From the NCBI GenBank assembly GCA_046496745.1, contig JAWOGQ010000050.1:1-29370 (forward strand): 29,370 bases of DNA, read 5' to 3'. Below the pieces are notes generated by a model. It was given only the letters and a program-made list of their open reading frames with translations, ran no database searches and had not been told where the DNA came from. This stretch comes from JBNJGT01 sp046496745 (GTDB lineage Archaea; Nanobdellota; Nanobdellia; Woesearchaeales; JACJVW01). The translations under genes were made by a program, and so were the position numbers. Position 1 is the first letter of the stretch, and each line of letters begins with the position of its first letter. Positions 13,789 through 21,276 of this stretch are shown piece after piece.

Positions 13789-14385
13789 TCACTCTTTCTT
13801 GGTTATTACCTTGTCCTTCTCTTCTTTCTCTTTCTTCTTGTGCTCATCGAGCTTGTCGGCAAGGTCTTCCTTTTCTTCTGATTTTTCTTCTGACTGTTCC
13901 TGTTTTTCTTCTTCAGCCTTCTTCTCTGCTTCTTTCTCTGCTGCTTTTCTTTTCTGTTCCTTTGCTTTCTTTTCCTGCTGCTTTTTCTTCATCTCTTTGT
14001 CAACTGAATCAAGGAATGCTTTTGGATCTTTAAGGTTAAGTATCGGAAATTTCTTTTCCTGAATCTTTTTTACAAGCTCAATCTTCTTTCTGGTTCCAAC
14101 CCTTGCAGATATGATTGCTCCATCACCTTCTTTTAGGGATTCGACATCCGCAAGAGATGATATGATTACCTGATTATATCCTTCTGGTGAAAGGCCTTTA
14201 CAGTCACGAGGTGAGCCCCATCCTCTCTCAGGACTTCGCTTATACCCTCTCTTATGCAGACGCATCTTTGATTGGAGACCTTTTGGTTTACGCCACTTAT
14301 CACCTAGCTTTGGCTTCTTGTGATTATCCTGGCGAGTAAATTCAGGTTTTTTCAGCTTGATTTGCTTGCGTAGTTCTAGGTTCAT
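13789..14385 (-). CDS. rpl32e: Large-subunit ribosomal protein eL32 with long charged tail
   Basis: The first 125 or so residues are eL32: F-T-R-Q-D-N-H-K-K, W-R-K-P-K-G-L-Q-S-K-M-R, and W-G-S-P-R-D-C-K-G-L-S-P-E-G-Y motifs. The remaining 65-70 residues are almost only Lys, Glu, Gln, Ala and Asp, predicted to be a long helix or disordered. Archaeal eL32 is usually about 125-150 residues, so the tail is an addition. Since eL32 is on the solvent side, the tail could project from the ribosome. The gene overlaps uL6 by 4 nt. Confidence 0.93.
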   Translation of the reverse strand: MNLELRKQIKLKKPEFTRQDNHKKPKLGDKWRKPKGLQSKMRLHKRGYKRSPERGWGSPRDCKGLSPEGYNQVIISSLADVESLKEGDGAIISARVGTRKKIELVKKIQEKKFPILNLKDPKAFLDSVDKEMKKKQQEKKAKEQKRKAAEKEAEKKAEEEKQEQSEEKSEEKEDLADKLDEHKKKEKEEKDKVITKKE

Positions 14386-14927
14386 TTTATTTCCTTTCCT
14401 GCTTTGTTTGTGATATAGATGCCATCCTGGAAGATCCGCTTGTCCCGGTTGGTTATCCTGCAGAGCTGTTCAATGTCTGCTGCGACCTGACCGCAGATTT
14501 CACGGCTTGTACCTTCGACAGTTATGTCATTCCCTTCAATCTTCACGTCAGCACCTTCTTTGATGTTAAGTACCCTTGGAACCTTTTCTCCAAGGAAATT
14601 TTTAATTATGAATTGCTTATTATTGACTGAGACATTCATAGGAAAGTGTCCTGAACAGATCTTGAGTTTATACGTGAATTTTTCCGTAACACCTTTTATC
14701 AGGTTTCTTGCATGTGCGCGATATGAATGAATCTTTGCTTTTTCACGACGGGTTGAGTTGTCGCATTGGAAGGTGATCTTATCAGCGGCAGTAATCGTGA
14801 CCTTAGGATCTATCATCTTCTTTTTGGCTTCTCCCATTGGTCCTTTAACTACCAGTTCCTTATCCTTGTACTCGGCAGTTACGCCTTCAGGAATTTCTAT
14901 TTCCTCGTGAATTTGTTTCTCTTTCAT
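14382..14927 (-). CDS. rpl6: Large-subunit ribosomal protein uL6
   Basis: uL6 lies near the factor-binding site of the large subunit. The 181-aa product shows the two related uL6 domains; motifs include I-P-E-G-V-T-A near the start, V-K-G-P-M-G-E-A, a Y-R-A-H-A-R-N-L-I-K-G-V stretch (about residue 70-80) and the final Q-D-G-I-Y. Normal archaeal length. It lies 1 nt after uS8 and overlaps eL32 by 4 nt. Confidence 0.95.
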   Translation of the reverse strand: MKEKQIHEEIEIPEGVTAEYKDKELVVKGPMGEAKKKMIDPKVTITAADKITFQCDNSTRREKAKIHSYRAHARNLIKGVTEKFTYKLKICSGHFPMNVSVNNKQFIIKNFLGEKVPRVLNIKEGADVKIEGNDITVEGTSREICGQVAADIEQLCRITNRDKRIFQDGIYITNKAGKEIK

Positions 14928-14928
14928 T

Positions 14929-15321
14929 TTAGTAACAGTAAGCGATTAATTTTCCTCCAATGTTTTTCTTCTTGGCCTGGGTATGAGTCATTACACCCTG
15001 GGAGGTTGAAACAATCATTATCCCAACATTCCTTGCTGGCAGGAACCTCTTCTCGTATTTTTCGTACCCTTCGTTCTGGACTGAAAATCGAGGCTTGATC
15101 GCACCAGCCTTGTTTATCTTACCAATCAGATTCACTGTGAATGAAGTTCCTTTACTATCAGGATTCTCCTCGAAAACCCCAAGATAGCCTTCCTCCTTGA
15201 GAATCTCAAGGACTCTGCTGATCGTATTATTGACAGGAAAAAGAGTCACCTGCTTCTTGCTCACGTTTTCACTGTTTACTATTGATGATAATGCATTTGC
15301 TAGTGGATCGTTTAATACCAT
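14929..15321 (-). CDS. rps8: Small-subunit ribosomal protein uS8
   Basis: uS8 binds helix 21 of 16S rRNA during assembly. The product is 130 aa, the family's usual length, when started at the ATG at 15321; the start M-V-L-N-D-P-L-A-N-A-L matches the family. Upstream in-frame codons would run into uS14. The C-terminal part has the conserved I-V-S-T-S-Q-G-V-M-T-H-x-x-A motif. Confidence 0.95.
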   Translation of the reverse strand: MVLNDPLANALSSIVNSENVSKKQVTLFPVNNTISRVLEILKEEGYLGVFEENPDSKGTSFTVNLIGKINKAGAIKPRFSVQNEGYEKYEKRFLPARNVGIMIVSTSQGVMTHTQAKKKNIGGKLIAYCY

Positions 15322-15328
15322 TTTACAC

Positions 15329-15559
15329 CTAACTATATTTTTTGAATCCGATCTTTGTCGCAATCTCCCTGAAGCACTGCCTGCAAAGGTTAAGGCCATA
15401 CTTGCTTATATGCGCCCTGGTCCTTCCGCATCTCCTGCAATGATAAAGGTTTATGCCTGTGCTACGCTCTTTGGGAGCGTTATGCTTCTTGAATTTCTCA
15501 AGGGCATAGGGTCGTGCTTTCAGTTGTTTGAAGACCTTTTTATAATCGCTATACGTCAT
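15329..15559 (-). CDS. rps14: Small-subunit ribosomal protein uS14, zinc-binding form
   Basis: This 76-aa protein has a C-R-R-C-G-R ... C-R-Q-C-F-R-E zinc site (two C-x-x-C pairs) and ends I-G-F-K-K-Y-S, as in archaeal uS14. About 20 residues at the N-terminus exceed the roughly 55-residue core. The start directly follows the uL5 stop with no gap. It is followed by uS8 after 7 nt. Confidence 0.94.
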   Translation of the reverse strand: MTYSDYKKVFKQLKARPYALEKFKKHNAPKERSTGINLYHCRRCGRTRAHISKYGLNLCRQCFREIATKIGFKKYS

Positions 15560-16072
15560 TTATTCTTCACCAAGTTTAATTTCATATGATTCTTTCATGA
15601 ACTGGATCGCATCTTCCTGTTTTATCTTATGAGGTGATGGTAATTGTTTCTTGAAGAGCTTTCTCCTCTTTATCCTGAAGCCAGGACGCTCGAGGGTTAC
15701 TGTAACCTGGAACCCCATGATGCCTATGTCGGCATTATATTCAATGTCAGGGATGTCAATATACTCATCAATCCCAAATGATATGTTGCCGTTATCATCA
15801 AAGCATGATTGCTTAAGGATATGATCCTTTGCTCCCAAAAGCTGTCTTAGTACCTCATCGGCTTTCTTTCCCCGAAGTGTAAGCTTGCAACCTATTGGAA
15901 GACCTGGTCTTAGCCCCCAGCCTGCGATACGTTTGGAAGTGATTGTCTTTACAGGCTCGATTCCTACTATGTGCTTAATAAGAGCGATGCCTTTCTCAAG
16001 CTTCTGCTGTTCCTTTCCTGTCCCTACGTTCAAGGTCAGTTTCTCGATCCGAATGTTTCGCATGGGATTCAT
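15560..16072 (-). CDS. rpl5: Large-subunit ribosomal protein uL5
   Basis: uL5 binds 5S rRNA and contacts the P-site tRNA. The 170-aa product starts M-N-P-M-R-N-I-R-I-E-K-L-T-L-N-V-G, the standard archaeal start, and has T-S-K-R-I-A-G-W-G-L-R-P-G and F-G-I-D-E-Y-I-D-I-P motifs. Length is usual. It follows eS4 by 5 nt. Confidence 0.95.
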   Translation of the reverse strand: MNPMRNIRIEKLTLNVGTGKEQQKLEKGIALIKHIVGIEPVKTITSKRIAGWGLRPGLPIGCKLTLRGKKADEVLRQLLGAKDHILKQSCFDDNGNISFGIDEYIDIPDIEYNADIGIMGFQVTVTLERPGFRIKRRKLFKKQLPSPHKIKQEDAIQFMKESYEIKLGEE

Positions 16073-16077
16073 TGTGC

Positions 16078-16746
16078 TTATATCGTAATTTGCGGTTTCT
16101 TTGTGCCTATGACAAAGGCGTACTGCTTGTCTGTCTCCACAAGCTGACCGTCATTTTTGTATATGATCTTGTCATCCTGTATCTCGTCGATAACACCACT
16201 GTTGCCCTTGTGGCGACCTCCGGTCAGGAAGACATATGCTCCTTTCTGTAAGGGGATGTGCTCTTTTATGCTCTTTCCTTCAAGGACAAGGGAATCTCCT
16301 GTCTTATATTCGTCTTTTTCGACTATAAGATTTCCTCCGCTGTTGAAGTTGAGCTGAGTCCTGTTACCCCTGAGCTTAGTCTTATTCTTTATCTGAACTA
16401 TGTGATTGGATTCATCAGTTTCTTTTGCAATGATCTTACCCTGGTTATTCAGGAGTATCCGGAACTTCTGCCCGGTCTCATCAATGGTAACTGAATCCAT
16501 TATTCCTACAGGCTGGCGGTAACCCTTTACTTTCAGCCCATTGATCTTTATTGTCTTATTATTGATCAGGTATTTTACATCCTTTGTTTTAGCAGCAATC
16601 CCTGCCAAATCCTTGCAAAAGACTGTGAAAGGTACACTTGTCTCTATGCTGTGAGCGCCAGGTTTAGGGCAGGTGACGAATACATTCGCCTTTCGTAGGA
16701 TCTTCCAGTTTCTTGGTGCCGCTATTCTTTTCAAGTGATTTTTCAT
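16078..16746 (-). CDS. rps4e: Small-subunit ribosomal protein eS4
   Basis: An archaeal and eukaryotic small-subunit protein with an N-terminal M-K-N-H-L-K-R-I-A-A-P-R-x-W segment, an S4-like RNA-binding domain (about residues 40-100) and a KOW motif near residue 175-200 (G-G-R-H-K-G-N-S-G). It is 222 residues, slightly shorter than the usual 235-245. It overlaps uL24 by 4 nt. Confidence 0.95.
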   Translation of the reverse strand: MKNHLKRIAAPRNWKILRKANVFVTCPKPGAHSIETSVPFTVFCKDLAGIAAKTKDVKYLINNKTIKINGLKVKGYRQPVGIMDSVTIDETGQKFRILLNNQGKIIAKETDESNHIVQIKNKTKLRGNRTQLNFNSGGNLIVEKDEYKTGDSLVLEGKSIKEHIPLQKGAYVFLTGGRHKGNSGVIDEIQDDKIIYKNDGQLVETDKQYAFVIGTKKPQITI

Positions 16747-17126
16747 TTTGCCTCAACTTTCTGTTTTCTTTTTTTGTCATCGAGGACAGGACTTTCAATC
16801 AGAAGATTGGAAGGGTGTATCGGATATAGTGTCTTACTCCCGTCTTTTTTTGCCATCTCAATGCCTGTGATGTATACCCGCTCTTCACGAAGGGAAATCC
16901 GTTCTACTTTTCCGTCTTTCCCTTTATACTGACCACGCATTATACGAACCTTATCGCCGGTGCGCAAGCCCAGGCTTCGCTGCCCATTCTTGCGGAGATC
17001 TTTTGAGAGGGCTGCTCGCATGAACTTCTGCCGTGTGTGCAGAGGCGCGTTAGCACGATACTTACGCTGCTTTCGCGTCTGACTGCTCCTTATCCATTTG
17101 TTTGAAAATGCTTTCATTTTAATCAT
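16743..17126 (-). CDS. rpl24: Large-subunit ribosomal protein uL24
   Basis: uL24 is an early assembly protein of the large subunit. The 127-aa product has the A-N-A-P-L-H-x-R-Q-K-F-M start region and a KOW motif (V-R-I-M-R-G-Q-Y-K-G-K-D-G-K-V, about residue 60-75). The start at 17126 overlaps the uL14 stop (ATGA); an in-frame ATG three codons later is equally possible. Confidence 0.94.
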   Translation of the reverse strand: MIKMKAFSNKWIRSSQTRKQRKYRANAPLHTRQKFMRAALSKDLRKNGQRSLGLRTGDKVRIMRGQYKGKDGKVERISLREERVYITGIEMAKKDGSKTLYPIHPSNLLIESPVLDDKKRKQKVEAK

Positions 17127-17524
17127 ACTATGATATTTGCAACCTTTGCCACACCAGGGAACCTTTCACATACTTCTTTTGCGACTGCGCCCTTGAAGAT
17201 TGTACCCTTTGGGTTTCCTTTCAGGTCTTTCAAGACAACTGCTGCATTGTCCTCGAATTTTACCCTTGTGCCGTCAGGCCTGCGGTACTCCTTGCATTGC
17301 CTTACTATAACTGCAAAGACAACCTGTTTTCTTATTTCAGGTTTCCCTTTCTGAACAGATGCCTGCACCAGATCACCGATGCCTGCTGCAGGAACTCTTC
17401 CTTTCACAGTCTTGTGTCCTTTGACACTGATGATCTTTATGACCTTTGCGCCGGAGTTGTCACAGGTTGAAACTTGTGCCCCGACTGGCAGTGCTTTTGT
17501 TGTGCTTGCTTTAATTGGTTTCAT
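17123..17524 (-). CDS. rpl14: Large-subunit ribosomal protein uL14
   Basis: uL14 sits at the subunit interface beside uL19 and eL24. Starting at the ATG at 17524 gives 133 aa, the normal archaeal length, beginning M-K-P-I-K-A-S-T-T-K-A-L-P-V-G. It has the T-C-D-N-S-G-A-K strand and G-D-L-V-Q-A-S-V-Q-K-G-K. An earlier ATG seven codons upstream lies deeper in uS17 and does not fit the family start. The chosen start lies 14 nt inside uS17. Confidence 0.95.
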   Translation of the reverse strand: MKPIKASTTKALPVGAQVSTCDNSGAKVIKIISVKGHKTVKGRVPAAGIGDLVQASVQKGKPEIRKQVVFAVIVRQCKEYRRPDGTRVKFEDNAAVVLKDLKGNPKGTIFKGAVAKEVCERFPGVAKVANIIV

Positions 17525-17861
17525 TGTGCTTCTCAACAACCTCAACTATGACATTATTGACTGTCTTGCTGATAGGACGGGTCAGTGCAATCCTTACAAT
17601 GTCACCTTCCTCAACCTTGAGGCAAGGAGGATTGTGGACCTTCATCTTCGTCCTTTTCTTTTCATATCGTTCGTATTTTGGGACATATACACGCCTTTCC
17701 ATCTCGATAACCGCGGTATTGTTCATCTTGTTACGGATTACTTTTCCCTTGGTTCCCCTGTTTTTCACATTAAGGGTGCCGTGGAAAGGGCATTTCTTGT
17801 CATCACAGGTCTCCTGTGGTGATGCTACTTTGATCCCAATCTTATTTTCTTTTTGAACCAT
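17511..17861 (-). CDS. rps17: Small-subunit ribosomal protein uS17
   Basis: uS17 binds 16S rRNA early in assembly. The 116-aa product has the archaeal N-terminal part with C-D-D-K-K-C-P-F-H-G and the OB-fold core with K-M-K-V-H-N-P-P-C-L-K-V-E-E-G-D-I-V-R-I. The start lies 37 nt inside the Rnp1 gene in another frame, an unusually long overlap for this operon. Confidence 0.94.
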   Translation of the reverse strand: MVQKENKIGIKVASPQETCDDKKCPFHGTLNVKNRGTKGKVIRNKMNNTAVIEMERRVYVPKYERYEKKRTKMKVHNPPCLKVEEGDIVRIALTRPISKTVNNVIVEVVEKHNETN

Positions 17862-18106
17862 TTTTTGAGTCTCTCTTCGGGACGACCTGTCAGCTTACTG
17901 CCATCGATTGTCGTCTTGTTGATTGTGAAGGTGCTCTGATGCTTGATCAGGCGCCGTCTGCCGGTGTCTGTCTCTACAAGCAGCGTGTGCTTGGTCTCAT
18001 CAATGATCCTGCCTTCGAGGCCGACCAGTGATGTGTTCTGTGACTTTTTGATTTTTAGGTGTTTGCCGATGAGATCGGTAAACATATCAGCATCTATTTT
18101 TTTCAT
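17825..18106 (-). CDS. rnp1: RNase P protein component 1 (Rnp1/Pop4/Rpp29 family)
   Basis: Archaeal RNase P protein p29 helps the RNase P RNA remove the 5' leader of precursor tRNAs. The 93-aa product has the Sm-like barrel pattern: I-G-K-H-L-K-I near residue 14, V-G-L-E-G-R-I-I-D-E-T (about 28-38), L-L-V-E-T and a final I-D-G-x-x-L-x-G-R-P-E-E-R. Archaeal gene order places it between aIF1 and uS17, as here. Its 3' end overlaps uS17 by 37 nt. Confidence 0.92.
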   Translation of the reverse strand: MKKIDADMFTDLIGKHLKIKKSQNTSLVGLEGRIIDETKHTLLVETDTGRRRLIKHQSTFTINKTTIDGSKLTGRPEERLKKWFKKKIRLGSK

Positions 18107-18126
18107 TCTTACCGTGTGGGTAAGGT

Positions 18127-18435
18127 TTATTTGATCTCTATCGTGTCCGGAGCGAACCCGTAATCAACAAGCTTTTTCTTGACTGTTGTCTTGTGATTGC
18201 CTTGCAGTTCGATCTTGCCGTCCTTAACGGTCCCTCCGCAGGCGAACTCGCTCTTGAGTTTCTTGCCGATGTCCTTGACATCGATTTCTTTGCCATCGAT
18301 GCCACTTACCACCGTGTTCACCTTCCCGAATTTCTTTTTGATGGTGCCGATGGTTATTTTCTGGCTTTCCTTTGCTATCGACTCGCAGACACAGAGGTCT
18401 GTTGGTAATCCACACGTTGGACATATATCTGTCAT
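18127..18435 (-). CDS. Translation initiation factor aIF1 (SUI1 family)
   Basis: aIF1 checks start-codon selection on the small subunit. The 102-aa product has a short N-terminal cysteine motif (C-P-T-C-G-L-P-x-x-L-C-V-C) typical of archaeal members and the SUI1 core with F-G-K-V-N-T-V-V-S-G-I-D and L-K-S-E-F-A-C-G-G-T-V-K-D-G. It overlaps uL29 by 4 nt. Given the leaderless starts in this window, its role in start selection is of interest. Confidence 0.95.
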   Translation of the reverse strand: MTDICPTCGLPTDLCVCESIAKESQKITIGTIKKKFGKVNTVVSGIDGKEIDVKDIGKKLKSEFACGGTVKDGKIELQGNHKTTVKKKLVDYGFAPDTIEIK

Positions 18436-18635
18436 ACTTTTGTACCTTTGGTTTTTGAATGCAGCAATGTATTTATTCGCGCAATTGTCTTTTTCAATTG
18501 TTTGACCTGGCCCGGACTCTTTGGAGTAGTGCCGGTAGCGATCTGCGCGTTTTGCTTCATCAATTCCTTCCGGGCTTCATCAAGCTTATCCTTGAGTTCG
18601 CCTTCCGATAACGTATGGAGTTCTTTTACCTTCAT
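18432..18635 (-). CDS. rpl29: Large-subunit ribosomal protein uL29
   Basis: uL29 is a small two-helix protein at the exit tunnel, near the docking site for SRP and SecY. The product is 67 aa and has E-L-H-T-L-S-E-G-E-L near the start and a K-K-T-I-A-R-I-N-T motif in the second helix. Length is normal. It overlaps uS3 by 4 nt and aIF1 by 4 nt. Confidence 0.94.
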   Translation of the reverse strand: MKVKELHTLSEGELKDKLDEARKELMKQNAQIATGTTPKSPGQVKQLKKTIARINTLLHSKTKGTKV

Positions 18636-19381
18636 TTTTTCTTAGTTTTTTTGGTCTTCTTCTTCTTTGCTTCTTTCTTCTTTTCTGTCTCTTCTGTCAC
18701 TTCTGGTTTTTCTTCTTTTACTTCAGGTTCTGTCTCTTCAGTTGCTTCAGGTTCTATCTCTTCTACTGATTCTTCAAAGACCTCTTCTTTTCGGAGTGTG
18801 ATGTTATCTGGAAGTTCGATGTCAGGTGGCATTAGCCTTACCTGTATCCCGATTATTCCTGTCTTGAGTTTCGCATTTACTAATGATTGGCGCACACCGC
18901 TTACTGCAATGTCTCCGCACTTTTTGAGATAACCCTGATAAAATCGCCATCTCTTGGCCCTTGCTCCTGGGATCTTGCCGGAGATAAGGATCTCAATCCC
19001 TAGTGCCCCTGATTTCATGACATCGTCCATCACACGGTGACCGATTCCCTTGAAACGATTCGTCCCGAACCTTTCAAGTGTTGATGCTATCCGTTCTGCA
19101 ACGACCTTTGCATCAAGATTGACGTTTTCTACCTCATTTATCTCAATCTGAGGGTTCTCAAGCTCAAAGGAGCCTTTGAGATATTCAGTGATTGCCTTTA
19201 TGTTCTCACCTTTTCGCCCTACAACAAAACCTGGACGAGCAGCTGTGATTATTATCTTTTCACCTAGTGGTGTCCTTTTCAATTGAGTACTGCTGTGTCC
19301 TACGTTATTAAGCTTGCTTGACACATGTTCCTCTATCATGAACTCTTTCATTCGTTGTTCGATGAATTTTTTCTCAATCAT
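18632..19381 (-). CDS. rps3: Small-subunit ribosomal protein uS3 with acidic-basic tail
   Basis: uS3 lines the mRNA entry channel. Residues about 1-200 are normal: K-F-I-E-Q-R-M near the start, the KH motif V-V-G-R-K-G-E-N-I (about 53-61) and R-W-R-F-Y-Q-G-Y-L-K-K-C-G-D (about 143-156). The last 50 residues are Glu-rich and then end in an almost pure Lys stretch. The tail is low complexity and lies outside the folded domains. It overlaps uL22 by 8 nt. Confidence 0.94.
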   Translation of the reverse strand: MIEKKFIEQRMKEFMIEEHVSSKLNNVGHSSTQLKRTPLGEKIIITAARPGFVVGRKGENIKAITEYLKGSFELENPQIEINEVENVNLDAKVVAERIASTLERFGTNRFKGIGHRVMDDVMKSGALGIEILISGKIPGARAKRWRFYQGYLKKCGDIAVSGVRQSLVNAKLKTGIIGIQVRLMPPDIELPDNITLRKEEVFEESVEEIEPEATEETEPEVKEEKPEVTEETEKKKEAKKKKTKKTKKK

Positions 19382-20168
19382 TTTTTGTCTGGGCCTTCTG
19401 GGTTGATTCGGATTTTGTTTTTTCTGCTTCTACACCTTTATTTGCCGGTTTTGAAGCTTTTGTCTCAGGCTTTGCTGATTCAGGTTTTGAATCGGTTTTT
19501 TCAGTCTTTGGCTTTTCTGATTTTTTGGTTGATTCAGTCTTTGGAGCTGAAGCCTTTGTTTCAGGCTTTGCTTCGGTTGATTCGGATTTTTTGGTTGACT
19601 CTGTCTTTGGAGTTGAAGCTTTTGTTTCTGTCTTTTCTGATTTTTTGGTTGATTCAGTCTTTGGGGTTGAAGCTTCTGTTTCGGTCTTTGCCTTTGATTC
19701 AGGCTTTTCTGATTTTTTTGTCTTGGGTTTCTCCTCAGGAACTTCTACTACAACCTCTAAGTGGGTCCGTTTTGCTACAACACCCCTCTTTCTTCCATGC
19801 CTCATCTGCTGAGGTCCCCTGTTTGCGAGGATGTGTATGATCTTAAGTTTAGTGGTATCAAGACCTTTGAATTTTGCATTGGATTCAGCATTCTCCAACA
19901 GGTCATGGATTGCACTGCAGGTATTTTCTGGATACTTTCCTGGGCCTATGCCCGGCTTATGGCCTGTGCCTTCCTGATTGAACCTTCGCATGGGAAGAGG
20001 CCGCTTGTGTGCTATTATCTCTTCCAGCTCTTTCTTTGCCCTTGCAAGAGGTTTTCCACGGATGTAGTTACAGACCTCGATAGCCTGTTTTGTGGAGACC
20101 CCTGCATTCAAAGCTAAAGCTTTAGCAGTGTTCTCTTTGATGTTTTGAGCTGAATAGTTGTATCCCAT
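19374..20168 (-). CDS. rpl22: Large-subunit ribosomal protein uL22 with repetitive C-terminal tail
   Basis: uL22 lines the exit tunnel. Residues 1-145 are the archaeal uL22 core (M-G-Y-N-Y-S start; P-x-A-R-A-K-K-E-L; the tunnel loop with R-R-F-N-Q-E-G-T-G-H-K; H-I-L-A-N-R-G-P-Q-Q-M-R). Residues about 146-264 form a Lys/Thr/Ser/Glu/Pro tail including three near-identical tandem units. I chose the ATG at 20168, since upstream codons lie in uS19 and do not fit the family. The tail nearly doubles the protein. It has no hydrophobic residues to form a fold, so it is probably disordered. Confidence 0.93.
   Translation of the reverse strand: MGYNYSAQNIKENTAKALALNAGVSTKQAIEVCNYIRGKPLARAKKELEEIIAHKRPLPMRRFNQEGTGHKPGIGPGKYPENTCSAIHDLLENAESNAKFKGLDTTKLKIIHILANRGPQQMRHGRKRGVVAKRTHLEVVVEVPEEKPKTKKSEKPESKAKTETEASTPKTESTKKSEKTETKASTPKTESTKKSESTEAKPETKASAPKTESTKKSEKPKTEKTDSKPESAKPETKASKPANKGVEAEKTKSESTQKAQTKND
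19515..19682 (-). repeat. Tandem coding repeat in the uL22 tail
   Basis: Three near-copies of a 16-residue unit E-T-x-A-S-x-P-K-T-E-S-T-K-K-S-E occur at uL22 residues 163-178, 181-196 and 203-218, with spacers of 2 and 6 residues. The DNA is similar too, suggesting recent slippage or duplication. It stays in frame. Confidence 0.8.
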
Positions 20169-20169
20169 T

Positions 20170-20556
20170 TTACTTCTTCTGCACTCCAGCGCTTGATCGT
20201 GATGCACCTACTCCTGGTGAACTGTGAGCTACCCTGTTTCGGGATTGCACAAACTCACCTAAGGTATGCCCTACCATCTCTGGAAGGATTTCCAGGTCCT
20301 GGAAGACTTTGCCTGTGTGCACCTTAACTTTTTTGCTTATCATCTCAGGCAGTACAACCATAGTACGACAATGTGTCTTTACAGGTTTATCCTTATCTTT
20401 TGCGAGCTTATCAAGGAATTTCTTCTCTTCATCTGTGAATCCCCTGTTGATAGTTCTTCTTATACGGGATGTTGTGATTTTTGCAAATTCACCTGATGTC
20501 ATCTGCTTAAGCTCTTCAACAGATTTGCCTTTGTAGCGGAATTCTTTCTTTGCCAT
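20170..20556 (-). CDS. rps19: Small-subunit ribosomal protein uS19
   Basis: uS19 lies in the head of the small subunit. The 128-aa product starts M-A-K-K-E-F-R-Y-K-G-K and has the conserved C-R-T-M-V-V-L-P-E-M, V-H-T-G-K-V-F and G-H-T-L-G-E-F motifs. Normal archaeal length. uL22 follows after 1 nt. Confidence 0.95.
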   Translation of the reverse strand: MAKKEFRYKGKSVEELKQMTSGEFAKITTSRIRRTINRGFTDEEKKFLDKLAKDKDKPVKTHCRTMVVLPEMISKKVKVHTGKVFQDLEILPEMVGHTLGEFVQSRNRVAHSSPGVGASRSSAGVQKK

Positions 20557-20561
20557 GATGA

Positions 20562-21275
20562 TTACCTTTTCTTCCTTCCTGTCCGTTTTGCTCCGACCAT
20601 TCCGACCTTACGACCAGGAGGAGCACTCTTTGGTGTTACTCTTGCGCGGGCCTTCCTTGATGAACGGCTGTTTCCAAAAGGATGGTCTACAGCGTTCATG
20701 GATGCTCCTGAAACGCGTGGATAAAGCTTATTCTTGATTTTCATGCGATAGTACTTGTTACCTGCCTTGACAAGAGGTTTTTCGCTGATTCCTGTACCTG
20801 CTATTATTCCTATATTCGCACGGCATGAACCGTTGAAATCTCTCTTTTTCTTTGATGGCAGCTGGATTGTGATCATGTTGCCACTTCTTGCGACAACTTT
20901 TGCGAATGTTCCTGCAGCACGGCAGAACTTACCACCATCGCCTGGAGCTGACTCTATATTGTATACAAGAGCACCTTCAGGGATTTCCTTGAGTTGTAAT
21001 GTGTTTCCAACCTGTGCATCAGCATTTCCACAGGAAACCATCTCTCCAACCCTGATCCCTTCAGGGGCTAAGAGAAGACTGTATTCCTGGTCTTCGTATT
21101 CTACAAGAGCAAGGGGAGCACTATGTCCTCTGCATTTGACAAGGTCCACAACCATACCTGAGACAGGTTCTTCTGTATAACTCCGGTGTTTTGCTGCGCC
21201 CTTATATCTGGAACTAGGCGCACGGTATCTTGGACCACCTTTTCCTCTTGCTTGTGATATTATTCGCTTTCCCAT
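20562..21275 (-). CDS. rpl2: Large-subunit ribosomal protein uL2
   Basis: uL2 sits next to the peptidyl-transferase centre and is needed for it. The 237-aa product starts M-G-K-R-I-I-S-Q-A-R-G-K-G-G, as archaeal uL2 does, and has the conserved C-terminal segment with M-N-A-V-D-H-P-F-G, including the invariant His of uL2. Length is normal. It lies 5 nt upstream of uS19. Confidence 0.96.
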   Translation of the reverse strand: MGKRIISQARGKGGPRYRAPSSRYKGAAKHRSYTEEPVSGMVVDLVKCRGHSAPLALVEYEDQEYSLLLAPEGIRVGEMVSCGNADAQVGNTLQLKEIPEGALVYNIESAPGDGGKFCRAAGTFAKVVARSGNMITIQLPSKKKRDFNGSCRANIGIIAGTGISEKPLVKAGNKYYRMKIKNKLYPRVSGASMNAVDHPFGNSRSSRKARARVTPKSAPPGRKVGMVGAKRTGRKKR

Positions 21276-21276
21276 T

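Noticed and set aside
15322..15399. Longer N-terminus for uS8
   Set aside because: The extra 26 codons lie inside uS14, and the family start is at the later ATG, which gives the normal length.
19515..19682. Repeat units that could be taken for a CRISPR array
   Set aside because: The units are in frame, with short spacers of 2 and 6 codons that resemble the repeat, and lie within uL22. No cas genes are present.
19325..19840. A 171-codon plus-strand frame rich in Leu and Phe opposite uS3 and uL22
   Set aside because: It is antisense to two certain genes and arises from the Lys/Glu/Thr-rich tail of uL22, whose complement lacks stop codons. It has no promoter or ribosome binding site.
20169..20207. 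Longer N-terminus for uL22
   Set aside because: The extra 13 codons run into uS19, and the archaeal family begins M-G-Y-x-Y at the later ATG.
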